A program made the translations under genes and the position numbers. The notes under the pieces were generated by a model that did not search any database, was not told the origin of the DNA, and saw only the letters and a list, made by a program, of their open reading frames with translations. A stretch of DNA of 64,000 nucleotides from Arthrobacter sp. P2b (GTDB taxonomy: Bacteria; Actinomycetota; Actinomycetes; Actinomycetales; Micrococcaceae): contig NZ_FVZL01000002.1 of the NCBI RefSeq assembly GCF_900168295.1, forward strand, positions 186,001-250,000. Direction: 5' to 3'. Positions 53,149 through 61,806 of the stretch are shown here, piece by piece. How positions within the stretch are numbered: the first letter of the stretch is position 1; each line of letters starts with the position of its first letter.

Positions 53149-54600
53149 CTACCAGGGGCTCGGCTTGTAGTCCTTGAGGAACACTCCGTACTGGTCCTCG
53201 CCGTTCTCACCCATCACGATGGGATCGTAGACGCGGGCGGCACCGTCCACCAGGTCGAGGGGCGCGTGGAAGCCCTCCTCCATAAGCCGGACCTTGGTGA
53301 AGTGCGGGCGTTCGTCGGTGATCCAGCCCGTGTCCACCGCGGTCATCAGGATGCCGTCGGTCTCCAGCATCTCCTGGGCGCTGGTCCGCGTCATCATGTT
53401 CAGCGCCGCTTTGGCCATGTTGGTGTGCGGGTGGCCCGGCCCCTTGTAGGCACGGGAGAACTGGCCCTCCATGGCTGAGACGTTCACGATGTACTTCCGG
53501 CGTGCCGTGGAACGCTTCATGGCTTCCCGGAGGCGGCTTACCAGCAGGAACGGGGCCGTGACGTTGCAGAGCTGGACTTCAAGCATTTCCAGCGGATCCA
53601 CCTCGTCCACCACCTGGGTCCAGCTGTTGATGGTGGCCAGGTCCGGGACCAGGCCACCGGCGTCGATTGCCGTCCCGGACGCGATCCGCTCAAGTGATGC
53701 GGAGCCGGTGGACAGGGCCAGCGACGTGATGGCGTCACCGGCGAGCACCGGATGTTCGGTGACGCTGCCCGCAAGTGCCAGGGGGTGCTTGTCGTGCGCG
53801 TGGCCGAACGTCAGGAGCTCCGGACCGCCATTGGCATGCTCAAGGGCGGCGGGAAGCGGTTCGTCCTCGGCATCAACCAGGGGCTTGTAGGCGTTGCCGG
53901 AGCGGCGGACCGTCTGAGCTGCGTTGTTGATGATGATGTCCAGCGGGCCGGCCTCGTTGAGCGAATCCGTCAGCGCCATGACCTGGGCGGGATCGCGCAG
54001 GTCGATGCCCACAATGCGGAGCCGGTGCAGCCATTCCCCGCTGTCCTCCATGGCCGCGAACCGGCGGGCAGCGTCCTTCGGGAACCGGGTGGTGATGGTG
54101 GTGTGGGCGCCGTCCCGGAGCAGCCGGAGTGCAATGTACATGCCGATCTTGGCGCGGCCGCCCGTGAGCAGGGCGCGGCGGCCGGTGAGGTCGGTGCGTG
54201 CGTCGCGTTTGCTGTGGCTGAAGGCGGCGCACTCCGGGCAGAGCTGGTGGTAGAAGGCGTCCACCTGGGTGTAGTGCTGCTTGCAGATGTAGCAGGGGCG
54301 GGACCGGATAAGGTGGCCGGCCACCTTGCCGGTGGCGGAGGGGGCCAGCTTGTTGCCGCGCGTTTCGTCATCGATGCGGTCCGGGGCGGCCGTAGCGGTC
54401 TGGGCCAGGACGGAGCGGTCGGCTTCGGCGATGAGGTCGCGCTTGGTGACCCTCCGGTGCCGTTTGACGGCCTTGAACATTTTTCCGGTGGCCCGCCGGA
54501 CCGAGACGTAGTCCGGGTGCTCCTCGTCGTAGGCGTGGATCGTATTCAGGACCTTGAGGCAGGCCTGGATTTCCTCAGGCGTCAGATCGGGGGAGCTCAT
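53149..54600 (-). CDS. Short-chain dehydrogenase with N-terminal zinc-ribbon-like domain
   Basis: 483 residues. An N-terminal region of about 100 residues, rich in basic residues, is followed by C103-x2-C106 and C121-x2-C124 (CYIC and CPEC), a probable zinc knuckle, and then a Rossmann domain (LTGGRAKIG at 145-153, IINNAAQTVRR). In the active-site helix HTNMAKAAL the Lys is kept but the residue four positions before it is Thr instead of the SDR Tyr; NVSAMEG supplies Ser. A long insert (about 240-300) separates the halves. Substrate unknown; the fused zinc module suggests a protein- or nucleic-acid-linked role. Confidence 0.82.
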   Translation of the reverse strand: MSSPDLTPEEIQACLKVLNTIHAYDEEHPDYVSVRRATGKMFKAVKRHRRVTKRDLIAEADRSVLAQTATAAPDRIDDETRGNKLAPSATGKVAGHLIRSRPCYICKQHYTQVDAFYHQLCPECAAFSHSKRDARTDLTGRRALLTGGRAKIGMYIALRLLRDGAHTTITTRFPKDAARRFAAMEDSGEWLHRLRIVGIDLRDPAQVMALTDSLNEAGPLDIIINNAAQTVRRSGNAYKPLVDAEDEPLPAALEHANGGPELLTFGHAHDKHPLALAGSVTEHPVLAGDAITSLALSTGSASLERIASGTAIDAGGLVPDLATINSWTQVVDEVDPLEMLEVQLCNVTAPFLLVSRLREAMKRSTARRKYIVNVSAMEGQFSRAYKGPGHPHTNMAKAALNMMTRTSAQEMLETDGILMTAVDTGWITDERPHFTKVRLMEEGFHAPLDLVDGAARVYDPIVMGENGEDQYGVFLKDYKPSPW

Positions 54601-54632
54601 TAGACCAATTTTACAGCCTGGAGCTCCCGCTT

Positions 54633-54680
54633 TAAGCGACGGCCGGCTGCACCGAAAATGGTGCAGCCGGCCGTCGCTTA
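54633..54680. terminator. Terminator downstream of glgC
   Basis: A perfect 21-bp stem (54633-54653 with 54660-54680, arms starting TAAGCGACGG) with loop GAAAAT. It lies between the glgC stop and the start of the zinc-SDR gene on the minus strand. Confidence 0.9.
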
Positions 54681-54695
54681 AGAGTCTTGGAGGGC

Positions 54696-56117
54696 TTAGG
54701 AGATCCGCGCCCCGGGACGCGCGCCGGGAACGGCGTCCGCGGCGGCCGCGGCATGCGTCTGGGCCACCTTGTTAACCGATTCGCGGACGTCCGGGTACTG
54801 GGCCGCCGCAGCCTTGACGGCGTTGGGAACCAGGTGGAGGTTCTTCGCGGCGAGCTGCCGCTCTTCCTCGCCTGGTTCCGGGACTTCCTGGCCCTTGGCG
54901 AGCACGGTGATGCCGGACTCGGTGACTTTGAACCCGCGAGCCCGGTCCAGCTCGGGATCCAGGCCGATCGCTGCGCCCGCCGGAACCTTGACGTTCTTGT
55001 CGATGATGGCGCGGTTGACCACGGCCCCTTCACCGATCTGCACCTTGTCCATCAGGACGGAGTCGATGACCCGGCTGCTGGTTGCAACAAAGACGTCGTT
55101 GGAGAGGACGGAGCCTTCCACCACACCGCCGGAGATGACCACGCCGCTGGAGACGATGGAATCCAGGGCGGTGCCCACGGTGTTGTTCTGTCCGCGGACG
55201 AACTTGGCCGGCGGGGAAATGCTCTGCCGGGTGTAAATGGGCCATTCGGAGTTGTACAAATTGAAGACCGGCAGCGGGGAGATGAGGTCCATGTGCGCGT
55301 CGTAGAAGGAGTCGATGGTGCCCACATCGCGCCAGTACGTGCGGTCGCGCTCGGTGGAGCCGGGGATCTCGTTGAGCGTGAAGTCGTAGACACCGGCCTC
55401 GCCCTGGTTAACGAAGTAGGGGATGATGTCCCCGCCCATGTCGTGCTTGGTGTCCAGCCGTTCAGCGTCCACATGCAGTGCTGCAACCAGCGCGTCGGCG
55501 TCGAACACGTAGTTGCCCATGGAGGCCAGGAACTGGGTGGGGTCCGCTGCCAGGCCGGGGGTGCTGGCCGGCTTTTCCACGAACGCCGCGATTTTCTGCG
55601 GATCGTTCTGGTCCACCTCGATGACGCCGAACTGGTTGGCCATGTTCAGGGGCTGGCGCACGGCAGCAACCGTTGCCTTGGCGCCGCTGTGCACGTGCTG
55701 GGCCACCATCTGGGCGAAGTCCATGCGGTAGACGTGGTCGGCGCCGACCACCACCACAATGTCCGGGTTGGCGTCATGGATCAGATTCAGGGACTGGTAG
55801 ATGGCGTTGGCGCTGCCGAGGAACCAGCTCTTGCCCACGCGCTGCTGCGCGGGAACCGAGGCAACGTAGTTGCCGAGCTGGGTGGACATACGCCAGGTTT
55901 CGGAGATGTGCCGGTCCAGGCTGTGGGACTTGTACTGGGTCAGGACCACGATCTGCAGGTAGCGGGAATTCACCAGGTTGGACAGGGCGAAGTCGATCAG
56001 GCGGTAGCTTCCCGCGAAGGGCACCGCCGGTTTCGCGCGGTCTGCCGTCAGTGGCATCAGTCTGTTTCCCTCGCCGCCTGCGAGGACAATGGCCAGGACT
56101 CTTTTGTTCAACGGCAT
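54696..56117 (-). CDS. glgC: Glucose-1-phosphate adenylyltransferase GlgC
   Basis: 473 residues. N-terminal nucleotidyltransferase loop [25 protein letters not shown], the glucose-1-P site FVEKPA, the catalytic [17 protein letters not shown] and a left-handed beta-helix of hexapeptides. It makes ADP-glucose for glycogen/maltose-1-P synthesis. An extra tail of about 60 residues, Pro/Ala-rich, exceeds the roughly 405-residue actinobacterial norm. ATG 56117 has AGGAG upstream. Divergent from glgA with 93 bases between. Confidence 0.94.
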   Translation of the reverse strand: MPLNKRVLAIVLAGGEGNRLMPLTADRAKPAVPFAGSYRLIDFALSNLVNSRYLQIVVLTQYKSHSLDRHISETWRMSTQLGNYVASVPAQQRVGKSWFLGSANAIYQSLNLIHDANPDIVVVVGADHVYRMDFAQMVAQHVHSGAKATVAAVRQPLNMANQFGVIEVDQNDPQKIAAFVEKPASTPGLAADPTQFLASMGNYVFDADALVAALHVDAERLDTKHDMGGDIIPYFVNQGEAGVYDFTLNEIPGSTERDRTYWRDVGTIDSFYDAHMDLISPLPVFNLYNSEWPIYTRQSISPPAKFVRGQNNTVGTALDSIVSSGVVISGGVVEGSVLSNDVFVATSSRVIDSVLMDKVQIGEGAVVNRAIIDKNVKVPAGAAIGLDPELDRARGFKVTESGITVLAKGQEVPEPGEEERQLAAKNLHLVPNAVKAAAAQYPDVRESVNKVAQTHAAAAADAVPGARPGARIS

Positions 56118-56210
56118 AATGGTCGCTCCTGTACGCCTTCGTAACTCCCCAAGACAGTCCGGCATGCCCGGACTCCTTCACACTAGAACAGTTATGCGTG
56201 AAGGACTACC

Positions 56211-57425
56211 TTGGGTCTTGTGCGAATAGACATTGTGACTAAAGAGTTTCCGCCGGAGATCTATGGTGGCGCCGGGGTCCACGTGGCCGAATTGAGCAGG
56301 GTGCTTAGTAAGCACGTTGACCTGCAGGTTCGTGCATTTGGGGCTCCCCGCGACGCCGACTATCATGGCGCGGCGGTGACGTCCTACTCCGTGCCGGAGG
56401 ATCTTGGCTCAGCCAACGCTGCCGTGCAGACGCTTGGGGTGGACCTGCGGATCGTACCGGACGTCGAAGGCGCGGACCTGGTCCATTCGCACACTTGGTA
56501 CGCCAATATGGCCGGGCACCTCGCCTCGCTCCTGCACGGCATCCCGCACGTGCTGAGCGCCCACAGCCTGGAACCGCTGCGCCCGTGGAAGGCAGAGCAG
56601 CTCGGCGGCGGATACGCGCTCTCATCCTGGGTTGAGAAAACTGCCTATGAGGCCGCCGCGGCCATCATCGCGGTCTCCGAGGGCATGAGGCAGGACATCC
56701 TGCGCAGTTACCCGAACGTTGACCCGGCCAAGGTCCGCGTGGTCCACAACGGCATTGACGTCGAACTATGGAACCGTGACGAGAATGACGACGCCATCCG
56801 CGCCCTGGGCATTGATCCAGCCAAGCCGAGCGTCGTCTTTGTGGGCAGGAACACGCGCCAGAAGGGCGTTCCCTACCTCCTTCGCGCCGCCGCCAAGCTG
56901 CCCGACGACGTCCAGCTGGTCCTGTGCCTCGGCGCGGCGGACACGCCGGAACTTGCTGCGGAGACCGCCCGCCTGATCGAGGAACTGCAAAGCCAGCGGA
57001 CCGGCGTCGTGCTCATTGAACGCATGCTGCCCCGCAATGAGCTGATCCAGGTGCTGAGCCACGCCACCGCCTTCGCCTGCCCCTCCATCTACGAGCCGCT
57101 CGGCATCGTCAACCTTGAGGCCATGGCCTGCGGGGCTGCGGTCGTTGCCAGTGCCACGGGCGGTATTCCAGAGGTGGTGGACCACGGAAAGACGGGCCTG
57201 CTCGTGGACCTGGAGCAGGTGACGGACGGCACCGGCACCCCGCTGGACCCGGAAAAGTTCGTCAGCGAATTCGCCGCGGCACTCACCGAAGTGGTGTCGG
57301 ACCCCGAGCGTGCCCGTGCCATGGGGCAGGCGGGCCGGCGGCGCGCCGAGGAGCACTTCTCCTGGGAATCCATCACGGAAACAACGCTCGAGGTGTACCG
57401 CTCGGTGCTGCCGGCACAGGGCTGA
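56211..57425 (+). CDS. glgA: Glycogen / maltose-1-phosphate synthase (GT4, actinobacterial GlgA/GlgM type)
   Basis: 404 residues. GT-B fold: EFPPEIYGGAGVHVAELSR at the N-terminus, VHNGIDVELW and VFVGRNTRQKGV, and the C-terminal PSIYEPLGIVNLEAMACG. The M. tuberculosis orthologue (Rv1212c), also divergent from glgC, makes maltose-1-phosphate from ADP-glucose and glucose-1-phosphate, so that activity is likely. TTG 56211 has AAGGA at ideal spacing; GTG 56220 is the conserved start and is also possible. Confidence 0.92.
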   Translation: MGLVRIDIVTKEFPPEIYGGAGVHVAELSRVLSKHVDLQVRAFGAPRDADYHGAAVTSYSVPEDLGSANAAVQTLGVDLRIVPDVEGADLVHSHTWYANMAGHLASLLHGIPHVLSAHSLEPLRPWKAEQLGGGYALSSWVEKTAYEAAAAIIAVSEGMRQDILRSYPNVDPAKVRVVHNGIDVELWNRDENDDAIRALGIDPAKPSVVFVGRNTRQKGVPYLLRAAAKLPDDVQLVLCLGAADTPELAAETARLIEELQSQRTGVVLIERMLPRNELIQVLSHATAFACPSIYEPLGIVNLEAMACGAAVVASATGGIPEVVDHGKTGLLVDLEQVTDGTGTPLDPEKFVSEFAAALTEVVSDPERARAMGQAGRRRAEEHFSWESITETTLEVYRSVLPAQG

Positions 57426-57445
57426 CCGCCGCTAAGGCAAGAACG

Positions 57446-57486
57446 ACGACGGCGCCGTTCCCCTGCGTGGGGAGCGGCGCCGTCGT
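57446..57486. terminator. Bidirectional terminator
   Basis: An 18-bp stem: 57446-57463 (ACGACGGCGCCGTTCCCC) with 57469-57486, one GT wobble, 5-base loop, between convergent glgA and the acyl-CoA oxidase-like gene. Confidence 0.85.
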
Positions 57487-57535
57487 ACGTTCAGCAGTCA
57501 GCAGACGAAGTCCTGCACCTGCCGGCCAGGCCCGG

Positions 57536-59644
57536 TCACTTGGTCCGGCCGGCCGCTGTCCTGGCGATCAGCACCTTTTCGTCCACCGGAGACTGTCCAC
57601 TTGCCCGCTGGCTCCGGAAGTGGGCCCTTGCCTCGTCCTGGCGTGTCTTCTCGGCGCCGGTGGCGATGGCGGCGCGGACGTGGTCCTCGCCGTACCCGAA
57701 GGCGTCCACCAGGTCCAGGGCGTGCGGGCGGATCTTCACCAGCAGCCTGTTGATGTATTCGCCCACGGTGCGGCCCCGCTGCATGGAAAGGCGGCCGTTC
57801 ATCAGGTACCAGGAAAGGTTTGTCTCAATGAGGGAAAGGCCGAAGAGGTCGCGCAGCCAGGTCAGGACAGCCCTGGTTCCGGGGTCGGTCACGTCGCGGA
57901 GCGCGTCCGTGAAGGCCTCCCACTGCAGCAGTTCGGCGTGCGCCTGGGCGGCGTCGATGAGTTCATTCTGGTGCCGGTTGAACAGGGCGGCTCCCTTTTC
58001 GTGGGAAAGCCGGTTGCTGCCCTTCAATGCGGCGCCGGCCTCGGCCACCATGGTCTGCACCCTGTCGGTCAGCAGGGCGCGCTGGCTTTCCTCGTCACGC
58101 AGGGCAATGGCGGCTTTCTGGACCGAGCCGTTGTCAGCAACAAACTGCGCCACCTGGCGCAGGCCGGTCCGGTGGATGGCAGCTCCGGTTGCCTGGCCCA
58201 CCACATAGCGGGCCAGCACGCCGAAGTCGACGCTCCGGAATTCCCTGGCGTAGTCGGCCAGGAGGCGTTTAGCCACGAGCTGCAGCAGGACGGTGTTGTC
58301 GCCTTCGAAGGTGGCGTAGACGTCCAGGTCCGCGCGGAGCGAGGCGAAGCGGTTCTCGATCAGGAAGCCGGCCCCGCCGCAGGCCTCCCGGCACTCCTGC
58401 AGGGTATCCAGGGCGTGCCAGGTGCTCAGCGGTTTCAGGGCCGCGGCCAGGGTTTCCAGGTCCTGGCGGTCCTCATCGGTGTCGTGTGCTCCGGAGAAGA
58501 CGTCGTCGAACTTCTGCAGGAGCTGTTCGTGGGCGAAGCCGGCCGCGTAGGTGGTGGCGAGGCGTGTGAAGAGCCGGCGCTGGTGGCGCTGGTAGTCGAG
58601 CAGGACTTCCTCGTCGGTGTGTGAGGAGGCATTGAATTGCCTTCGCTCGGTGGCGTAGTGGATGGCCGCCTTCAGGGCAACCTTGGACGCGGCGACGGCG
58701 GCGCCATCCAGTGAGACCCGTCCCTGGACCAGGGTCCCCAGCATGGTGAAAAAACGGCGGCCGGGGCTGGCGATGGGTGAGGAGTAGGTACCGTCCGCGG
58801 CCACGTCCCCGTAGCGGTTCAGGAGGTTGGTCCGGGGGATCCGAACGTGGGTGAAGTGGAGCCTGCCGTTGTCGATGCCGTTGAGGCCGCCCTTGATGCC
58901 GTCATCTTCACCGCCGATGCCGGGGAGGAAATCCCTGGTTTCGGGGTCGCGGAGGTCCACGTAGAAGGCGTGGACCCCGTGGTTGACGCCCCGTGTGATG
59001 AGCTGCGCGAACACCACGGCGCCCAGGCCGTCGATGGCGGCGTTTCCGATGTAGTCCTTCCAGGCTGCGCGGAAGGGGGTGTGGACCACGAATTCCGCGG
59101 TGGCGGGATCGTAGGTGGCCGTGGTGGCGATGCTGGCAACGTCGGAGCCGTGCCCCGTTTCGGTCATGGCAAAGCAGCCGGGAATTTCCAGGCTCATGAT
59201 GCCCGGAAGCCACTTGGCATGGTGTTCCCCCGTTCCGAGGTGCATTACCGCCGAGCCGAAGAGGCCCCACTGGACGCCGGCCTTGATCTGCAGCGACGGA
59301 TCGGCGACCACGAGCTCTTCGAAGCCGGCGATGTTGCCGCCGTGGTCGTCACTGCCGCCGAGGGCGGAGGGGAAAGCGCGGTGTACGGCGCCGTTGTCCA
59401 CCAGGTACTGCAGCTGCCCGGATACCCTTGCCCGGTGGTCCGTGTGGGTCAGTCCCTCGGTCTTGTGAAGTTCAGGACGTGCGGCCAGGTCGCGTGCCTG
59501 GAGCCGGACTGCGGCCCATTTGCCCAGCAGCTGTTCGCCGAGGGCATGGACGTCGACGGCAGGCTGGGCGGAGCCGGGAACCAGGCTTGGTGCGGTCACG
59601 GGGGCATGCCCCTTTGCGGCGGAGCGGTCCACTACTTCAGTCAT
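57536..59644 (-). CDS. Acyl-CoA oxidase/dehydrogenase family protein (ACOX-type)
   Basis: 702 residues, oxidase-type size. FAD/acyl-CoA core: CFAMTETGHGSDV, FTHVRIPRTNLLNRYGDV, REACGGAGFL and the ACOX catalytic Glu context YATFEGDNTVLLQ, followed by the C-terminal helical domain. It carries out the first step of beta-oxidation, making an enoyl-CoA and probably hydrogen peroxide. In M. tuberculosis the equivalent locus has FadE5, an acyl-CoA dehydrogenase. Downstream of the TetR gene on the minus strand; likely repressed by it. Confidence 0.87.
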   Translation of the reverse strand: MTEVVDRSAAKGHAPVTAPSLVPGSAQPAVDVHALGEQLLGKWAAVRLQARDLAARPELHKTEGLTHTDHRARVSGQLQYLVDNGAVHRAFPSALGGSDDHGGNIAGFEELVVADPSLQIKAGVQWGLFGSAVMHLGTGEHHAKWLPGIMSLEIPGCFAMTETGHGSDVASIATTATYDPATAEFVVHTPFRAAWKDYIGNAAIDGLGAVVFAQLITRGVNHGVHAFYVDLRDPETRDFLPGIGGEDDGIKGGLNGIDNGRLHFTHVRIPRTNLLNRYGDVAADGTYSSPIASPGRRFFTMLGTLVQGRVSLDGAAVAASKVALKAAIHYATERRQFNASSHTDEEVLLDYQRHQRRLFTRLATTYAAGFAHEQLLQKFDDVFSGAHDTDEDRQDLETLAAALKPLSTWHALDTLQECREACGGAGFLIENRFASLRADLDVYATFEGDNTVLLQLVAKRLLADYAREFRSVDFGVLARYVVGQATGAAIHRTGLRQVAQFVADNGSVQKAAIALRDEESQRALLTDRVQTMVAEAGAALKGSNRLSHEKGAALFNRHQNELIDAAQAHAELLQWEAFTDALRDVTDPGTRAVLTWLRDLFGLSLIETNLSWYLMNGRLSMQRGRTVGEYINRLLVKIRPHALDLVDAFGYGEDHVRAAIATGAEKTRQDEARAHFRSQRASGQSPVDEKVLIARTAAGRTK

Positions 59645-59692
59645 GTCAATGTCCTTCGTTGGTGCTGACAGGGGCTTGTGGTGCGGGAGTGT

Positions 59693-60373
59693 TCAGGTTC
59701 GGGGGGCAGGCGACAGTTCGGGGGCGATCCCGACGCACAGCCATGCGGTGATCTGCAGTGCCATGGCTTCCTGGCCGGGTTTGGCGGGGGAGTCCGGAGT
59801 GCTGAGCCATTGTTCGCCCGCGTTCCTGACCAGTCCGATGGCGGCCTTGGGCCAATAGCCGATGACGGCTTCCTTGCCGTCGCCCAGGTGGGAACGCATG
59901 GGGGTGGCAATCATGTCCGCAATCGCATCAAAGAAGTGGCCCAACGCGCCGGAGTTGGGGGAATCTCCGGATTCCCCGGAGGTGGAGCGGGTGACGAAGG
60001 TGTACACGTTGGGGCTGGTGTCAGCCATCTGCAGGTACGCCGACACCATGGCCAGCAGCCCTTCGCGTGGGGTCAGGGCGTTCTGTGCCGCTTCCTGGAT
60101 GCGCCGCTGCATCTGGCTGAGGACCACTTCACCCACAGCCTGCTGGAGGCCGGCCTTGTCGCCGAAGTAGCGGTAGAAGACTGACTTGGACGTTCCCGCT
60201 GCTGCGGCGATGTCCTCCATGGACGCGTCGCTGCCCAGCACGTGCACGGCACGCCGCGCCTGCTTGATCAGTTCCCGGCGCCGCTCCTCCCGGTGGCTCT
60301 GCCAGCGGGAGGAGCGGCCGTCAGGCTCCGAACCGATGGAGGGCGCAGCAATTCCCGTTTCCGAAATGTTCAC
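59693..60373 (-). CDS. TetR family regulator of the fatty-acid module
   Basis: 226 residues. Helix-turn-helix at about 35-75 (MEDIAAAAGTSKSVFYRYFGDKAGLQQAV), then a variable ligand-binding domain. GTG 60373 was chosen since in-frame sequence further upstream runs through the palindrome. The gene starts exactly at the edge of the 31-bp palindrome 60374-60404, so it should repress itself and the divergent thiolase operon, with an acyl-CoA as probable inducer (family inference). Confidence 0.85.
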   Translation of the reverse strand: MNISETGIAAPSIGSEPDGRSSRWQSHREERRRELIKQARRAVHVLGSDASMEDIAAAAGTSKSVFYRYFGDKAGLQQAVGEVVLSQMQRRIQEAAQNALTPREGLLAMVSAYLQMADTSPNVYTFVTRSTSGESGDSPNSGALGHFFDAIADMIATPMRSHLGDGKEAVIGYWPKAAIGLVRNAGEQWLSTPDSPAKPGQEAMALQITAWLCVGIAPELSPAPRT

Positions 60374-60404
60374 GATACCCAGCGTATCAGGTACGCTGGG
60401 TATC
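60374..60404. promoter_or_regulatory. 31-bp TetR operator palindrome
   Basis: A perfect inverted repeat: GATACCCAGCGTA, 5-base centre TCAGG, TACGCTGGGTATC. Directly adjacent to the regulator's GTG start on one side and 30 bases from the thiolase ATG on the other. The arms contain the subsite TACGCTGGGTA. Confidence 0.9.
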
Positions 60405-60434
60405 GGTAACCGCATGTGACCAGAGGAGACAGCC

Positions 60435-61796
60435 ATGTCCATTGACGGACAGTCCATTACCGGCCCCGGAGAATCAGGCGTAACCAGCGCTTCCGGCCCT
60501 GCCCTTCGGAGGGCCGTGGTCGTCGGAGGCAACAGGATTCCCTTCGCCCGCGCCGGCGGTTCCTACGCCAAGTCCTCGAACCAGGACATGCTGACAGCTG
60601 CCCTGGACGGCCTTATTGCGCGCTTCGGCCTGCAGGACGAGCGGGTGGGGGAGGTAGCCGCGGGTGCAGTCCTCAAGCATTCAAGGGATTTCAACCTCAC
60701 CCGTGAGGCGGTGCTTGGCTCGGCCCTGTCCGCCGAGACTCCTGCCTACGATCTCCAGCAGGCATGCGCCACGGGACTTGAGACCGTGGTGGGGCTGGCG
60801 AACAAGATCAAGCTGGGCCAGATCGACTCCGCAATTGCCGGCGGAGTGGATTCCGCTTCGGACGCCCCGGTGGTGGTGAGCGAAGGACTCAGGGAAGTCA
60901 TTCTCGACCTGAACCGCGCCAAGACCATTCCCCAGCGGCTGCAGATCCTCAGCCGCCTGCGGCCCAAAGACCTGGCTCCGCTGGCGCCCGGCACCGCCGA
61001 GCCCCGGACCGGTCTTTCCATGGGGGAGCACCAGGCGCTGACAACTGCGCAGTGGAAAGTTTCCCGTGAGGCCCAGGACGAAGTGGCACTCAACAGCCAC
61101 CGCAATCTCGCCGCCGCCTACGAGTCCGGGTTCTTCGACGATCTCGTCACCCCCTACCGCGGCCTGGCACGCGACGGAAATCTTCGGGCCGATACGTCCA
61201 TCGAAAAGCTGGCCGCCCTGAAGCCTGTCTTCGGCAGGAACCTCGGTGCGGACGCGACCATGACTGCCGGCAATTCCACCCCTTTGACGGACGGCGCCTC
61301 AACCGTTCTGCTGGCGTCCGACGAGTGGGCCGACGCCCGGGACCTTCCCAAACTGGCAGCGGTAGTGGACGCCGAGGCTGCAGCGGTGGACTTCGTACAC
61401 GGCAAGGACGGGCTGCTGATGGCACCCGTCTTCGCAGTGCCCAGGCTGCTGGCACGGCACAACCTCACCTTGGCGGACATCGACTTCTTCGAGATCCACG
61501 AAGCATTCGCAGCGACCGTACTCAGCACGCTGGCGGCGTGGGAGGACGAGGAGTTCGGCCGTACGCGCCTTGGCCTGGACGGTGCCTTCGGCAAGGTTGA
61601 CCGCGCACGCCTCAATGTCAACGGATCGTCACTGGCGGCCGGCCACCCCTTCGCCGCCACCGGGGGCAGGATTGTGGCCACCCTGGCCAAGCTCCTCCAT
61701 GCCAAGGGCACCAGCGACGGCCGGCCGGCACGGGGACTGGTCTCGGTCTGTGCGGCCGGCGGCCAGGGCGTCGTCGCGATTCTCGAATCTCTGTAA
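60435..61796 (+). CDS. Acetyl-CoA C-acyltransferase (FadA2/FadI-like)
   Basis: 453 residues. Nucleophile Cys111 (LQQACATGLETV), HEAFAAT motif, GHPFAATGG with catalytic His, and base Cys439 (SVCAAGGQG). A complete thiolase, in contrast with the degenerate one at 18.6 kb. It cleaves 3-oxoacyl-CoA in beta-oxidation. First gene of the plus-strand operon thiolase-FabG4-MaoC, 30 bases downstream of the operator; it corresponds to M. tuberculosis FadA2 (Rv0243). Confidence 0.92.
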   Translation: MSIDGQSITGPGESGVTSASGPALRRAVVVGGNRIPFARAGGSYAKSSNQDMLTAALDGLIARFGLQDERVGEVAAGAVLKHSRDFNLTREAVLGSALSAETPAYDLQQACATGLETVVGLANKIKLGQIDSAIAGGVDSASDAPVVVSEGLREVILDLNRAKTIPQRLQILSRLRPKDLAPLAPGTAEPRTGLSMGEHQALTTAQWKVSREAQDEVALNSHRNLAAAYESGFFDDLVTPYRGLARDGNLRADTSIEKLAALKPVFGRNLGADATMTAGNSTPLTDGASTVLLASDEWADARDLPKLAAVVDAEAAAVDFVHGKDGLLMAPVFAVPRLLARHNLTLADIDFFEIHEAFAATVLSTLAAWEDEEFGRTRLGLDGAFGKVDRARLNVNGSSLAAGHPFAATGGRIVATLAKLLHAKGTSDGRPARGLVSVCAAGGQGVVAILESL

Positions 61797-61806
61797 GGGG
61801 TCACCG

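Noticed and set aside
54687..56144. 485-codon plus-strand frame opposite glgC
   Set aside because: Antisense shadow of a full-length GlgC; it crosses the promoter side with no initiation signal.
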